DNA from: CAYTIB01 sp964437725
GTDB lineage: Bacteria > UBA8248 > JACPRG01 > G963555815
DNA: 54,438 bases
Assembly: GCA_964437725.1 (NCBI GenBank)
Contig: CAYTIB010000060.1
Span: 1 to 54,438 of the forward strand
Reading direction: 5' to 3'
Of the stretch, positions 25,542 through 35,372 are shown in pieces (position 1 is the first letter of the stretch; each line of letters begins with the position of its first letter). The notes beneath the pieces are model-generated. The model saw only the letters and a program-made list of their open reading frames with translations, ran no database searches and was not told where the DNA came from. A program made the position numbers and the translations under genes.

Positions 25542-26918
25542 CTAGAACTTGAAATGTGCACCGGCTAGAACGGCCCAGGCACTACCTCCGTTATTAAACG
25601 GATCCGTATCTGCCGCGGTTGTCAGCGGTTGATCAAAATCAAAAACAAAACCGTTGAACGAGAACCTAATCTCTTTGACCGGCCAGTAATTCATACCGAG
25701 GCCTACCGTTTTAACCGTTTGCCCTGCAATATCCAAGTCTCCTGGCCCGGTGTCTTGGTCATCCATGTCGATCTGCTCATACTTTGCGACGAACTCTAAT
25801 CCGTCCTTTTTCCGGCTACCTGTAAGCATCCATCCGCCTTGCAAATGCCACCCGTAACGTTCGACCTTATCGGTTGCCCTACCAAGAACAGGTCCTCGCA
25901 TTTCCTGATCCTCATAAATGAACTCGAAAGTAGCTGAAACAGGAAAACCTGCTTTGTAATCCTTGTTATACCAGATATCTCCGCCGAACCGCCGGCGCAT
26001 ACCCTCTGTCGCCTGGTTAAATACAGTTAGACGATTATTCCGCAAAAACAAGCGGGTACGGGCACCGTTAGAACTGTGTGCTTGCTGCCCAATAGCTACA
26101 TTTAAATTGACTTCCAAAGGCAACATGTTTCCTAAGTAATGACCTTTGAAAGGATTCATAATCAAACGAAGTGCATAATCCTTGTCTATGTTGTTATCAT
26201 TGGAGCCACCTGTACCGTTCGATATGCTGGCCTTGTAGGCAAACATCGGGTTAATACGACCAAAGGCGTATATTCCCCTAGACTTACCCTCTTTTATATT
26301 GTCCCCAATCATTGAGCGCTCGAGAAAGAACAGGCTACCCCTACTATAGGTCTGCTCACCCCCAAAGGGCGTCTTGTGCTGACCAATGCGCAATTTGAAT
26401 TCCTTGTGTTTTTCCCACCCTATGTATCCGTCTTGATCAAAAACATTGGACGCTGCTGCATCCAACTCCAACCTATACGTCCAGTGCCTATGCACCTTAC
26501 CGCGAAAGGTGAGGCGTGCCCGGCTAGCGCGAAAATCGGTAACATTGTCGCTATCTTTAGGTAACACTTGCGCTTGTGCCCACGTCTGGACACCTATACG
26601 AAGCTGATGCTTTTTGTCCTTGGAATTAAGTCGAAAGCCACCGCCTGGCTTATATACAACCTTGAAGTTCCCTTCGGCCCGCTTCGCAAGTTCTTTTTTA
26701 ATCTTTGCTTCCCTCTTCTTATCAGCTGCCTTGAGGTCGTCATACTCTCCTTGCGAAATAATCCCTTTCCTCTTCAACACTTCGAGCAACTCAGTATGGT
26801 ATTCAACCCACTTTGCTTTTTTCGATTTTCCAATCGCAGGCTGTGCTCCAAACAGTAAGAGGGACGCGAACACACCAGCTGTAAATAAGCTTACGTATTT
26901 ACTTATTCCTCCAAACAT
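25542..26918 (-). CDS. OprO/OprP-like outer-membrane porin
   Basis: This is a 458-residue beta-barrel porin of the phosphate-selective porin family. A signal peptide (about residues 1-30, ending PAIGKS or AIG-K) is followed by a charged helical segment (EYHTELLEVLKRKGIISQGEYDDL) common in OprP-like porins, then alternating amphipathic strands such as HQLRIGVQTWAQAQV, RLTFRGKVHRHWTYRLELD and KLRIGQHKTPFGGEQ. The C-terminal residue is Phe, as needed for outer-membrane insertion. It lies in a metal-uptake block downstream of an Fbp-type binding protein, so it may carry metal complexes or oxyanions; that is inference. A clear terminator follows. Confidence 0.9.
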   Translation of the reverse strand: MFGGISKYVSLFTAGVFASLLLFGAQPAIGKSKKAKWVEYHTELLEVLKRKGIISQGEYDDLKAADKKREAKIKKELAKRAEGNFKVVYKPGGGFRLNSKDKKHQLRIGVQTWAQAQVLPKDSDNVTDFRASRARLTFRGKVHRHWTYRLELDAAASNVFDQDGYIGWEKHKEFKLRIGQHKTPFGGEQTYSRGSLFFLERSMIGDNIKEGKSRGIYAFGRINPMFAYKASISNGTGGSNDNNIDKDYALRLIMNPFKGHYLGNMLPLEVNLNVAIGQQAHSSNGARTRLFLRNNRLTVFNQATEGMRRRFGGDIWYNKDYKAGFPVSATFEFIYEDQEMRGPVLGRATDKVERYGWHLQGGWMLTGSRKKDGLEFVAKYEQIDMDDQDTGPGDLDIAGQTVKTVGLGMNYWPVKEIRFSFNGFVFDFDQPLTTAADTDPFNNGGSAWAVLAGAHFKF

Positions 26919-27107
26919 CCTTCTTCTCCCTTAACCATCAAGTCTATTCTCCAAGATGTCTTTATCCCGTTGACGATTCATCTTGTTTTTCAAAAATGAC
27001 ATCGTGATGACGGAAAAGAAATCAACGTGAAGCATAATTTCTTCTTGCTCGGATAATGAAACTAGCGAGCTCTCACTGCAAAATTGAGTATGTTTAAATC
27101 TCTTATA

Positions 27108-27143
27108 GAAATCTCAAAAGCTCGCTGCAACATGGTCAGCGAG
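27108..27143 (-). terminator. Hairpin terminator overlapping the fbpA stop
   Basis: On the minus strand CTCGCTG (27143-27137) pairs with CAGCGAG (27127-27121) around a nine-base loop, followed by CTTTTGAGATTT. The stem includes the stop codon of the binding-protein gene. It is moderate in strength. Confidence 0.55.
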
Positions 27144-28164
27144 GCAACATATCCGCTTGTTGGAGAAGCCGGACAGTTCCCCTCAAGTCGGTTAACTTGC
27201 TGAGGTCAACATCGGGAGTTTTTATGTTACGAACATTCTGCAGACCTCGCTTGGAGTCAACCTTGAAACCTTTGACTACAGGGTACTCGTTGTTCCCTTT
27301 AACGAATATCCTCTGACCGTTCGGAGATAGAGCAAACCGAATAAATTTGATCGCAGCATTGGTCTTTTTGGAGGATTTCAAGATTCCAGCACCAGCGACG
27401 TTGATCAGTGTGCCAATGTCCCCGTGTGGGAAATAGTAGTTGCGAACCGGAAAATCCGGTCCATTTTTACGAATAAATCTGTAGAGGTAATAATGATTAA
27501 CGAGTCCAACGTCAATTTCGCCAGCGGCGATGGCCCTTACCGTCGGAGTGTTTTTTCTGTAATACTTCACCTCATTCGCTACGAGTCCCTTAAGCCAAGC
27601 AAGAGTTTTCTGATCACCAACACGAACCCGCATTGCTGTCACAAAAGCCTGGAACGAAGCATTTGTTGGTGGAAGACCAACTCTTCCTTTCCACCTAGGT
27701 TTCGTAAGATCAAAAACCGATTTTGGTAACTCAGTCGCCTTAAGACGCTCCGTGGAATAGGAAAGAACACGGGCCCTTCCCGAGAGACCGACCCAATAAC
27801 CATTTCTGGAACGAAATGTGACCGGCACTTTATTTAAAATGTCCTCAGGGAGCCCTCTAAGCAATCCTTGCCCGGCCACCGCACCCAAAGCACCAGAATC
27901 TTGTGAAAAGAAGACATCGGCCGGACTTTGCGACCCCTCTTCCAGTAACTGATTGGCTAGGGCTGCCGTCTTTGCATACCTAACCCTCACATTGATTCCG
28001 GTTTCATCGGTGAAAGCTCTAAAGAGCTTATCTACTAGCTTTTGGGAGCGACCAGAATAAATTGTCAGGCTTTCTGCACCTTCCACTGACCCTAGCTCAC
28101 CGATAAGACAAAAACCCATGGCCAACATCACTACAACAGAACTTCTCAAGATTTTCCGTAACAT
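27136..28164 (-). CDS. fbpA: Iron(III) ABC transporter substrate-binding protein (FbpA/FutA-like)
   Basis: This is a 342-residue periplasmic binding protein. A signal peptide (about residues 1-30, ending GSVEGAES) precedes LTIYSGRSQKLVDKLFRAFTDETG, the usual FbpA start, and PADVFFSQDSGALGAVAGQGLL. The paired tyrosines that bind ferric iron are likely in NHYYLYRF. The ATG at 28164 was chosen because GAGGA lies eight bases upstream; an ATG seven codons earlier (28185) has only a weak site. Its permease and ATPase partners are about 1-4 kb upstream on the same strand, with a DtxR-type regulator between. Confidence 0.9.
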   Translation of the reverse strand: MLRKILRSSVVVMLAMGFCLIGELGSVEGAESLTIYSGRSQKLVDKLFRAFTDETGINVRVRYAKTAALANQLLEEGSQSPADVFFSQDSGALGAVAGQGLLRGLPEDILNKVPVTFRSRNGYWVGLSGRARVLSYSTERLKATELPKSVFDLTKPRWKGRVGLPPTNASFQAFVTAMRVRVGDQKTLAWLKGLVANEVKYYRKNTPTVRAIAAGEIDVGLVNHYYLYRFIRKNGPDFPVRNYYFPHGDIGTLINVAGAGILKSSKKTNAAIKFIRFALSPNGQRIFVKGNNEYPVVKGFKVDSKRGLQNVRNIKTPDVDLSKLTDLRGTVRLLQQADMLPR

Positions 28165-28403
28165 CGAATTTGTCCTCACGACCATTTTCTCTGTGAAATT
28201 TCCAAGATGCCTCAGCGTATATCTTTCATGAACCCATTGAGACCTTATGAAAAGAACAAAAAATAAGAGACATGAATTTTTGCTGACATTTCATGGCTCT
28301 CACTAAACCCGGTCAATACAACCGTGAACTATTCGTCGTTTTGTTAACTCATATCAATTCCCCCAGCAACCATCCGAATTTTCAGATTACCTCTACAGCC
28401 AAT

Positions 28404-28952
28404 TCATTCAGAATTGCCAGGAAAACTCGGAATTATCAATTCCTCTGGGCTGATAACAACGTCACAATGAAAATTGCATATGCGACAGGACTCATCACTC
28501 TCGCACTCCCGCCGGTACTCTCTAAATCGTTCGAGTACTTCCTGCTCTTTATCCGTTTCGAAAAACCGAATTAGATCAATCAGGCGATCAATGGTGGGAA
28601 CAGAAACATAGTGTTCTAAAAGGCAAGAATCCAAAACCGCCGCGTCTTTTTCTATACCCAGTACTTCCTCAAGAAAGGTATGGATGATCGAATATCGGCT
28701 TGAAATCTCTTGGGCACTGCGGATCCCTTTCTCCGTAAGCAACACTTGCTCATAATGCCGATGATCAACAAGACCTTCCTTCCTAAGTGCCTTGACGGCG
28801 GCTGATACTGCCGCCTTCGCAACACCCAACTCATTTCCGATGTCCGTAACCCTTGCATATCCTTTATCTGACTGAATTAGCCAGATGGCTCTAAGATAAT
28901 GTTCTTGAGTTGGGCTCAGTGCTTCAGGCGATCTTTTATGAGATTTAGACAC
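28404..28952 (-). CDS. DtxR/MntR family metal-dependent regulator
   Basis: This is a 182-residue transcription factor. The winged helix-turn-helix (LSPTQEHYLRAIWLIQ, RVTDIGNELGVAKAAVSAAVKAL, EGLVDHRHYEQVLLTEKG) is typical of DtxR. The metal-binding and dimerisation part includes the helix with E and H residues (TFLEEVLGIEKDAAVLDSCLLEHYVS). A Cys-rich tail (CESDESCRICNFHC) is notable and could bind metal. The GTG at 28952 is preferred because GGGAG lies eight bases upstream; the ATG ten codons earlier has no site. It sits between fbpA and fbpC, so it probably controls iron or manganese uptake here. Confidence 0.88.
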   Translation of the reverse strand: MSKSHKRSPEALSPTQEHYLRAIWLIQSDKGYARVTDIGNELGVAKAAVSAAVKALRKEGLVDHRHYEQVLLTEKGIRSAQEISSRYSIIHTFLEEVLGIEKDAAVLDSCLLEHYVSVPTIDRLIDLIRFFETDKEQEVLERFREYRRECESDESCRICNFHCDVVISPEELIIPSFPGNSE

Positions 28953-29011
28953 AGTATAGACTCCCACACTAAGTAGAATCATTGATAACTATATTAGTCA
29001 TTCATGATTTT

Positions 29012-29035
29012 GTTAAACTTATATAACATTTTAAC
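29012..29035. promoter_or_regulatory. Inverted repeat upstream of the DtxR-type gene
   Basis: GTTAAA (29012-29017) and TTTAAC (29030-29035) form a 24-base dyad 60 bases before the regulator start, in a very A/T-rich promoter-like stretch. It could be an autoregulatory operator, but it does not match a known DtxR or MntR box. Confidence 0.3.
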
Positions 29036-29229
29036 CATTGTCAAACAAAATCTTCTAAATTCTTTAATAAAATTTTCGATTGGCCCTGGATATTGGATCA
29101 AATCAAAGAAGGATTACAGAATTTGGCTGATCAACCTTACCAACCATCTCTCGCTTAAGCCTTAAGGCGAGAAGCATTGCCAACTACAACAAATGGAAAC
29201 ATTCAGCAACCATTTGGGATATTAGCCTC

Positions 29230-30342
29230 TCAGAATTTTGCCTCTTCACCGTCCTGTATATCCGACGGAAACACCACCACACGCATTGGCTCTACCGTAA
29301 TCGTAACCCGGGAACCTAGTTCGAGGATGAAATTCCAAGGGGTCTGACTCCGAACTCTCTCACCAGAAGGAAGCGCGATTGTATACAAGTTATCCGACCC
29401 CCGGAAGTGCCTCGCTACAACCGAGGCTTCCCCATCCGCCGAAGGAATAATATCTACATCTGCCGGTCGGATGATTGCTTCAACCGGGGTTCCCTCGCTG
29501 AGCAAACTATCATTTGGAGAATACAGAAAGTTCCCCAAGGCAGTATGGACACGTTCGTTCCTAATCTTTCCAGGGACCAAATCAGCCAAGCCAAGAAATC
29601 GTGCAACAAAGAGGGATTCTGGATGATGATATAGATTTTCAGGGTTGCCTATTTGGTCGATCCGTCCCCGATTCATAACTGCAACATTATCGGACAAATC
29701 AAATGCCTCAACCTGATCGTGTGTCACGAAGATTGCAGTCAATCCTGAACGATTGAGTATATCTTTCACCTCACGTCGAACTTGAAGACGCATATCGGCA
29801 TCTAACCCACTAAATGGCTCATCCAATAAAATCAATTGAGGACTGGGTGCTAGAGCTCTCGCTAAGGCAACCCTTTGTTGTTGACCACCAGAAAGCTCAT
29901 GGGGGTATCGGCTTGGGAATCCACTCAAGTTAACCAATTCCAAGACCTCATTGACACGAATTTTACGCTTTCCTGTCTCCCATCCAGTGAGGCCAAAGGC
30001 CACATTTTTTCCTACAGTGAGGTGAGGGAAAAGAGCCAGATCCTGAAACACCATACCTACCTCGCGTCGTTCCGGAGGCTTCCACTCCTCCTCACCGGCC
30101 ACTGCTTTCCCACCAATCCGAATAGTTCCTCGCTGAGGCACTTCGAACCCCGCTATCAAACGCAAAGTGGATGTTTTACCGCAACCGCTTGGCCCCAAAA
30201 GCGAGAGAGTCTCCCCCTGGACGACTTCCAAGCTCAAATTCTCTACAGCCCAAGGTTGACCCTCAGCGTATCTCATCCAGACGTTTTCCATCTGAACAAT
30301 GGTATTCATGGTCTGTTCTCTAGATGAATTCATAACTTGCAT
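29230..30342 (-). CDS. fbpC: Iron ABC transporter ATP-binding protein (FbpC-like)
   Basis: This is a 370-residue ATPase with Walker A GPSGCGKTST, Q-loop VFQDLALFPHL, signature LSGGQQQRVALAR, Walker B LILLDEPFSGLD and switch His FVTHDQ. A C-terminal TOBE domain (from about residue 290) contains EAIIRPADVDI. The sequence is of the ferric-iron/spermidine/sulfate type, and the FbpB-like permease 60 bases upstream supports iron. A start at residue 12 (MNTIVQMENVW, 30309) is equally plausible. It precedes the DtxR-type regulator on the same strand. Confidence 0.88.
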   Translation of the reverse strand: MQVMNSSREQTMNTIVQMENVWMRYAEGQPWAVENLSLEVVQGETLSLLGPSGCGKTSTLRLIAGFEVPQRGTIRIGGKAVAGEEEWKPPERREVGMVFQDLALFPHLTVGKNVAFGLTGWETGKRKIRVNEVLELVNLSGFPSRYPHELSGGQQQRVALARALAPSPQLILLDEPFSGLDADMRLQVRREVKDILNRSGLTAIFVTHDQVEAFDLSDNVAVMNRGRIDQIGNPENLYHHPESLFVARFLGLADLVPGKIRNERVHTALGNFLYSPNDSLLSEGTPVEAIIRPADVDIIPSADGEASVVARHFRGSDNLYTIALPSGERVRSQTPWNFILELGSRVTITVEPMRVVVFPSDIQDGEEAKF

Positions 30343-30402
30343 TTGAGAAAATTCGAGAAAAGAAAGCTGAAAACTTTCCTGAAAACGAAGATCCGTTGGG
30401 TA

Positions 30403-32088
30403 TCATACGCTCTCTCGTTTAACGATAACAATCATCGCAAACATTGAAAAGAGAAGCAAAATCAGGGCGGGCGCCGCCGCTTCAGCGAAAAAGGCATCCT
30501 CCATTCGATCGAAAACCATTACAGCTAATGGACGAAATCCAGTTGGACTTAGTAATAAGGTCGCAGGAAGTTCCTTCATTGTGGTCAAAAAAACCAAGGC
30601 ACTCCCCGACAATATCCCCGGAAAAACCAAAGGCAGTGTAATAGTTCTGAATACACTCCGACTTGGCCGCCCCAAGCTAAGTCCGGCCTCCTCTAAGTTT
30701 TTTGGAACTTGAAGAAGAGAAGCGCGAGTAGAGCCTACGGCTTGAGGAAGAAAGAGAACAGCATAGGCAAAAACAAGCACCGGAAGTGTCTGGTAATGGT
30801 TAAGAAAATCGGAAGCCATCTTCGCAGTGCCAGGGGACCACCCCAACCAAAGAGAAAAAACGCCTATCTGTTTGGGGAGAAAAAGGGAAAAATAAACCAG
30901 TGCTAATGCAACCACAATACCCGGTATAGCAAACCCAGAATAGGTTGCCCGTTCAAGCAAGAAGCTCATTTTCCCCGGATAGCGAACGCTCAAAATTGCA
31001 ACTGGAATAGCGGCGAGAGAACAGGTTAAAGCCGCAAGGATGGCGACACGAATTGAGTCCCACGCAGACCCCCAGACCCAACTCAGGTCAAGTGTCGGGT
31101 CACCCAGACCTTGAAAGAACCAATAGGCCACTGTACCCGCCGGCACCAATAGACCCAGTGTCACCATAAGAGTGCAAAGCAAGGTAGCAGGAACTTTCCA
31201 AATACCCAAAGGAATAAGAGGTCTAGAAAGGAGAGTGCGGACTCCGCGGACCTCGTACCGCCCTCGTGTCCTCCAAATCATTTCTATCGCAAGAATTGCT
31301 AGGGTGAGCCCCACCAAGAGTAGGGCGAGAATAGCCGCACGCTGCCTATTAAAAAGTGATTCTTGCTCAAGGAAAATAACCTGGGTAAATGACTGAAAAC
31401 CAAGCATCGCCACAGCTCCAAAATCACTGATAACATAAAGAGTCACAAGCAGACCACCAGCCACAATCGCTGGACGAAGTAGTGGAACTGTCACCCGTAT
31501 AAAGGTTTTCCATCCTTCTACACCGAGGCTACGAGAAGTCTCAACCAATCCGGGATCCATGCGCAAGAGCTGGGCCCGAACCGGCAGCATGACATAAGGG
31601 TACGTCAAAGACGTCAAAAGCAAGGTAGCGCCCCAAAAGCTTTCCCGAAGAGTCAGTCCAAGTGGTACCAAAACATATTGGCCTATTAAAGTATTTGGAC
31701 CAAAGGCTACGATGTATGCGTAGGCACCAATATAAGATGGAACGGCCAATGGAAGACTCAAAAGAACCGTCCACCATTTTGCCCCGAGTATATTCGAGCG
31801 GGCAATAATCCAAGCCGCCAAAGTCCCCAAAACGCAGGAAAAAAGAGTTGTTAAAGCTGTCAATCCGAGCGTGTTCAACATGTAAAAACCTACAACGGGC
31901 CGCCATAAAGTTCGAACAAGCTCCCCTGCAGGTCCATCTACTGATCGAACAATGAGATACACAAGAGGAAGCATCATGGACAGGGCAATCACCCCACCAA
32001 GAAACCACAGGGTGAAAGTCCATGCAGATAACCTGCGTCGCGGTGCGGAAGTGAGGGACGTATCTAACACGGTCTTTACCATTTCCAT
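30403..32088 (-). CDS. fbpB: Iron ABC transporter permease (FbpB-like)
   Basis: This is a 561-residue inner-membrane permease made of two fused halves, with about 12 predicted transmembrane helices and an EAA-type loop in each half (ETSRSLGVEGWKTFIRVTVPLL and EEAGLSLGRPSRSVFRTITL). This double layout is usual for FbpB. It exports nothing itself but forms the channel for ferric iron delivered by the FbpA-like protein. It heads the leftward cluster, with the ATPase 60 bases downstream. Confidence 0.9.
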   Translation of the reverse strand: MEMVKTVLDTSLTSAPRRRLSAWTFTLWFLGGVIALSMMLPLVYLIVRSVDGPAGELVRTLWRPVVGFYMLNTLGLTALTTLFSCVLGTLAAWIIARSNILGAKWWTVLLSLPLAVPSYIGAYAYIVAFGPNTLIGQYVLVPLGLTLRESFWGATLLLTSLTYPYVMLPVRAQLLRMDPGLVETSRSLGVEGWKTFIRVTVPLLRPAIVAGGLLVTLYVISDFGAVAMLGFQSFTQVIFLEQESLFNRQRAAILALLLVGLTLAILAIEMIWRTRGRYEVRGVRTLLSRPLIPLGIWKVPATLLCTLMVTLGLLVPAGTVAYWFFQGLGDPTLDLSWVWGSAWDSIRVAILAALTCSLAAIPVAILSVRYPGKMSFLLERATYSGFAIPGIVVALALVYFSLFLPKQIGVFSLWLGWSPGTAKMASDFLNHYQTLPVLVFAYAVLFLPQAVGSTRASLLQVPKNLEEAGLSLGRPSRSVFRTITLPLVFPGILSGSALVFLTTMKELPATLLLSPTGFRPLAVMVFDRMEDAFFAEAAAPALILLLFSMFAMIVIVKRESV

Positions 32089-32521
32089 TTTACTACCTAT
32101 TCATCCTCGACTATTTACCGCCAGATAGCGTAACAGTGCTGCAACTCATAAACCACCAGTATACGCCCCACAGGGCTACCATAAATTCCACCCTCCTCCA
32201 GTCCTCAGGCTCAAGGCAGCCAATATCAACAATCTTGGGATAATTTGAAGTATCCATTTTCGGGGTGAAAATCGTCCGCGTTTTTCTCTAAGAGATTTTG
32301 TACGAAAGTACCCTGAGAATTTGTCTTCACACCAATTCATATTCAATATATATTAATCTATAAAAACACCAAGATAGCGGATTCTCTCAAAATGTACATA
32401 GCTTCAGTGAGGTTGCTCTCATGGTTTACAGTTCTAACAATCAATTAGAGAGATGGAAGGATTGGGCCCAAGAAATTCCCGGGTTGAAGCAAACACCTTT
32501 ACTAGATAAAGGAGAAAGACG
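32089..32521. other. Intergenic region between divergent transporter genes
   Basis: About 430 bases between fbpB (leftwards) and the BMP gene (rightwards). A short hairpin GTAC-GAAA-GTAC with a GNRA loop (32300-32311) is nested between TTCTC and GAGAA. It does not match a purine or other known riboswitch. A strong AAAGGAG ribosome binding site precedes the BMP gene at the right end. No gene was seen. Confidence 0.5.
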
Positions 32522-33613
32522 ATGAGTGATCGGAAAAAGATTTTAAGCATACTATTTGCCGGGCTCGTTTTGATGGTCGTAACACTGACCCCCAGCGCCC
32601 AAGCTGTGAAGCCGCAAAGTAAAATCAAGGCAGCGTTCGTCTATGTAAGCCCAGTGGGGGACGCGGGATGGACCCTTGCCCACGATAACGGACGTAAAAT
32701 TATGGAGAAACTCCCCTATGTAGAATCAACTGCCTTTACAGAAGCAGTGCCGGAGGGTGCTGAGGCTGAGCGGGTAATCCGCCAATACGTACGTCGCGGG
32801 TATAACCTAATTTTCACTACCAGCTTCGGGTACATGGATCCCACAATTAACGTAGCCAAGAAGTCACCCAATACGATTTTCATGCATTGTTCAGGTTTTA
32901 AAACTGCTAAGAACGTCGGTACATATTTTGGCAGAATGTATCAGCCTCGTTATCTAGCTGGAATTGTTGCTGGGAAAATGACGAAGTCCAACACAATTGG
33001 TTACGTGGCTGCGTTTCCAATTCCCGAAGTCATTCGAGGCATCAACGCCTTTACACTAGGCGTACGTTCAGTCAACTCGGGTGCGAAGGTGCGCGTAGTT
33101 TGGACACAAACCTGGTACGATCCGGCCAAAGAACGTGAAGCAGCTGAAAGTCTTCTTGACGTCAATGCGGATGTTATCGCTCAACACCAGGACACTCCGG
33201 CACCACAACAAGCCGCGCAGAAAAGGGGACGTTATAGCATCGGTTACAACTCCGACATGTCCGCCTTTGCACCAAAAGCGCACCTTACCGCACCCATCTG
33301 GAATTGGGGTATCATTTATAAAATGGTCGCCAAACAAGTACACAAAGGAACCTGGAACAACTACCAGTATTGGGGCGGATTAAAAGATGGCGTGGTTGGA
33401 CTGGCCAGCTTCAATAAAGCAGTTCCACAGGCAGTTCGTGATCGGGTAAGTAAGTTGAAAGGCGAATTAGCCTCTGGCAAGTTTGACGTTTTCGAAGGAA
33501 CGATCAAGGACCAAAAAGGCAAAGTCCGGCAAAGTTCCGGGAAAATGTCCGATAGAGATATGCTCGGCATGAGTTTTTTTGTAGACGGTGTTATTGGAAA
33601 TATCCCAAATTAA
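32522..33613 (+). CDS. BMP family ABC transporter substrate-binding protein
   Basis: This 363-residue periplasmic binding protein belongs to the PnrA/TmpC/BmpA family, which binds purine nucleosides. The signal peptide ends in a type I site (PSAQA-V); no lipobox Cys is present, so it is soluble rather than lipid-anchored. SPVGDAGWTLAHDNGRK, TTSFGYMDPTINVAKK and GYVAAFPIPEVIRGINAF are family motifs. AAAGGAG is five bases before the ATG. The rest of the transporter follows in order: ATPase, two permeases, then dut. Import of nucleosides is the likely role. Confidence 0.92.
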   Translation: MSDRKKILSILFAGLVLMVVTLTPSAQAVKPQSKIKAAFVYVSPVGDAGWTLAHDNGRKIMEKLPYVESTAFTEAVPEGAEAERVIRQYVRRGYNLIFTTSFGYMDPTINVAKKSPNTIFMHCSGFKTAKNVGTYFGRMYQPRYLAGIVAGKMTKSNTIGYVAAFPIPEVIRGINAFTLGVRSVNSGAKVRVVWTQTWYDPAKEREAAESLLDVNADVIAQHQDTPAPQQAAQKRGRYSIGYNSDMSAFAPKAHLTAPIWNWGIIYKMVAKQVHKGTWNNYQYWGGLKDGVVGLASFNKAVPQAVRDRVSKLKGELASGKFDVFEGTIKDQKGKVRQSSGKMSDRDMLGMSFFVDGVIGNIPN

Positions 33614-33794
33614 TCTTTATTTCTTATCACTTTGCTTTGCTTGTTCTGGAGGCAGACGGGTGCTGCACTGAGCCACCATCCGTCTGCCTTCACACAGAGC
33701 AAATCCGCACACCATAGCGGATTGTGTGTGTTATACCCAACCGGATTCTGTTTCACTTGCCAAAGACATCCAACCAAATCCGGGAGAACCATCC

Positions 33795-35372
33795 TTGACA
33801 GAACACAATACGGTTGTATCGATGGAAAGAATTACTAAGCGCTTTCCCGGCGTTGTGGCGAACGAGAACGTAAACCTGGATCTCAGAGAGGGAGAAGTAC
33901 ACACCCTGTTGGGTGAAAATGGTGCTGGTAAGAGCACGCTCATGAATATTCTTACGGGCATTTACCGCGCTGACTCCGGATGCATCTATATCGATGGGAA
34001 ATCTGTCAACTTTCGCTCTCCAAGGGATGCCATTGCCAATGGAATTGGAATGGTGCACCAACACTTCAAGCTAGTTTCATCCCACACCGTCGCCGAAAAT
34101 ATTATCCTAGGAGTAAAGGGTGGGATCGAACGTTTAAACCTAAAGCACGTGGAAGAACAAACCGCTCACCTCAGTGAGCAATACGACCTCAAGGTGGACC
34201 CAAAAGCCCATATCTGGCAACTATCCATTGGCGAACAACAGCGAGTGGAAATTCTGAAAACACTCTTCAGGGGTACCAAAATTCTTATCCTTGACGAGCC
34301 CACGGCCGTCTTGACCCCACAGGAGTCCCAGGAATTATTTACCACTCTTCGGGCCATGACGGAAAAAGGTCACTCTGTCGTATTCATTTCTCACAAGCTT
34401 GACGAGGTCATGGAAATCTCCACACGGATTACAGTTCTTCAAGGAGGGCGATTGGTGGGAGAAACCATGCCCGATGAGACCAACAAGCAAGAGCTCTCAA
34501 AGATGATGGTAGGGCGGGAGGTGATGTTCGAATTTGACCATAAAGAACACCAACCGAGAGATCCTGTCTTGGTGGTTCAAAACCTCAATGCATTCAATGA
34601 TCGTGGACTTCCCGCATTGAAGAACGTGACCCTAACAGTGGCATCTGGTGAGATCTTAGGAATCGCCGGTGTAGCCGGAAATGGCCAACAGGAACTAGCC
34701 GAAGCAGTCACAGGAGCAAGATCCATTTCCAGTGGCACAATCAACCTGGAATGCCGCGACATGACAAATGCTGGAGCGCGGGACTACATCGAGGAAGGCG
34801 TCGCCTATGTACCCGCCGATCGTAACGGTGTTGCTTCGGTGGGGAATCTGTCGTTGGCCAACAATATTATTCTCAAGAGATATCGGGAAAATAAGTTTGC
34901 AAATGGGCTCTTTCTTAATTATGAGGCAATCAACAGTTTTGCAGATGAGCTCATCAATCGCTTCAACATCGTCACACCCGGTCATGAGGTTGCGGTGCGC
35001 TTGCTGTCCGGCGGCAATTTACAAAAAGTAATCTTAGCTCGAGAGATCACCTCACACCACAAGCTCCTTGTAGTCATGTCACCAACCCGTGGCCTAGACG
35101 TTGGAGCTACTGATTTTATCCGGAAAACAATCGATCAGCAGCGCCAAGAAGGAACGGCAATCCTGCTCATATCTGAAGACCTGGAAGAACTCTTCTCCCT
35201 CAGCGATCGGATTGGGGTTTTGTTCTCGGGAGAAATAATGGGGACACTTCCCATCGGGGACTCTAATGCTGAAACAATTGGTCTTATGATGGCAGGGGTT
35301 AAGCGACTAACAGGAAGCGTCGCAAATAATCCGTCGAGTAACTCGGATCCCATCTCCGGAGAAACGCACTGA
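33795..35372 (+). CDS. BMP-type nucleoside ABC transporter ATP-binding protein
   Basis: This is a duplicated ATPase of about 525 residues, RbsA/YufO-like. The first half has Walker A GENGAGKSTL, signature LSIGEQQRVEILK and Walker B LILDEPTAVLT. The second half has a degenerate Walker A (GVAGNGQQEL), signature LSGGNLQKVILARE and MSPTRGLDVGA in place of a normal Walker B, as usual for this family. The TTG at 33795 has GGGAG eight bases upstream and begins near the family start; an earlier GTG (33726) adds 23 residues without support, and the ATG at 33822 is another option. Its TGA overlaps the ATG of the first permease by one base. Confidence 0.9.
   Translation: MTEHNTVVSMERITKRFPGVVANENVNLDLREGEVHTLLGENGAGKSTLMNILTGIYRADSGCIYIDGKSVNFRSPRDAIANGIGMVHQHFKLVSSHTVAENIILGVKGGIERLNLKHVEEQTAHLSEQYDLKVDPKAHIWQLSIGEQQRVEILKTLFRGTKILILDEPTAVLTPQESQELFTTLRAMTEKGHSVVFISHKLDEVMEISTRITVLQGGRLVGETMPDETNKQELSKMMVGREVMFEFDHKEHQPRDPVLVVQNLNAFNDRGLPALKNVTLTVASGEILGIAGVAGNGQQELAEAVTGARSISSGTINLECRDMTNAGARDYIEEGVAYVPADRNGVASVGNLSLANNIILKRYRENKFANGLFLNYEAINSFADELINRFNIVTPGHEVAVRLLSGGNLQKVILAREITSHHKLLVVMSPTRGLDVGATDFIRKTIDQQRQEGTAILLISEDLEELFSLSDRIGVLFSGEIMGTLPIGDSNAETIGLMMAGVKRLTGSVANNPSSNSDPISGETH

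Noticed and set aside
32089..32521. Purine riboswitch before the nucleoside transporter
   Set aside because: The conserved purine-aptamer bases are absent; only a short GNRA hairpin is seen.
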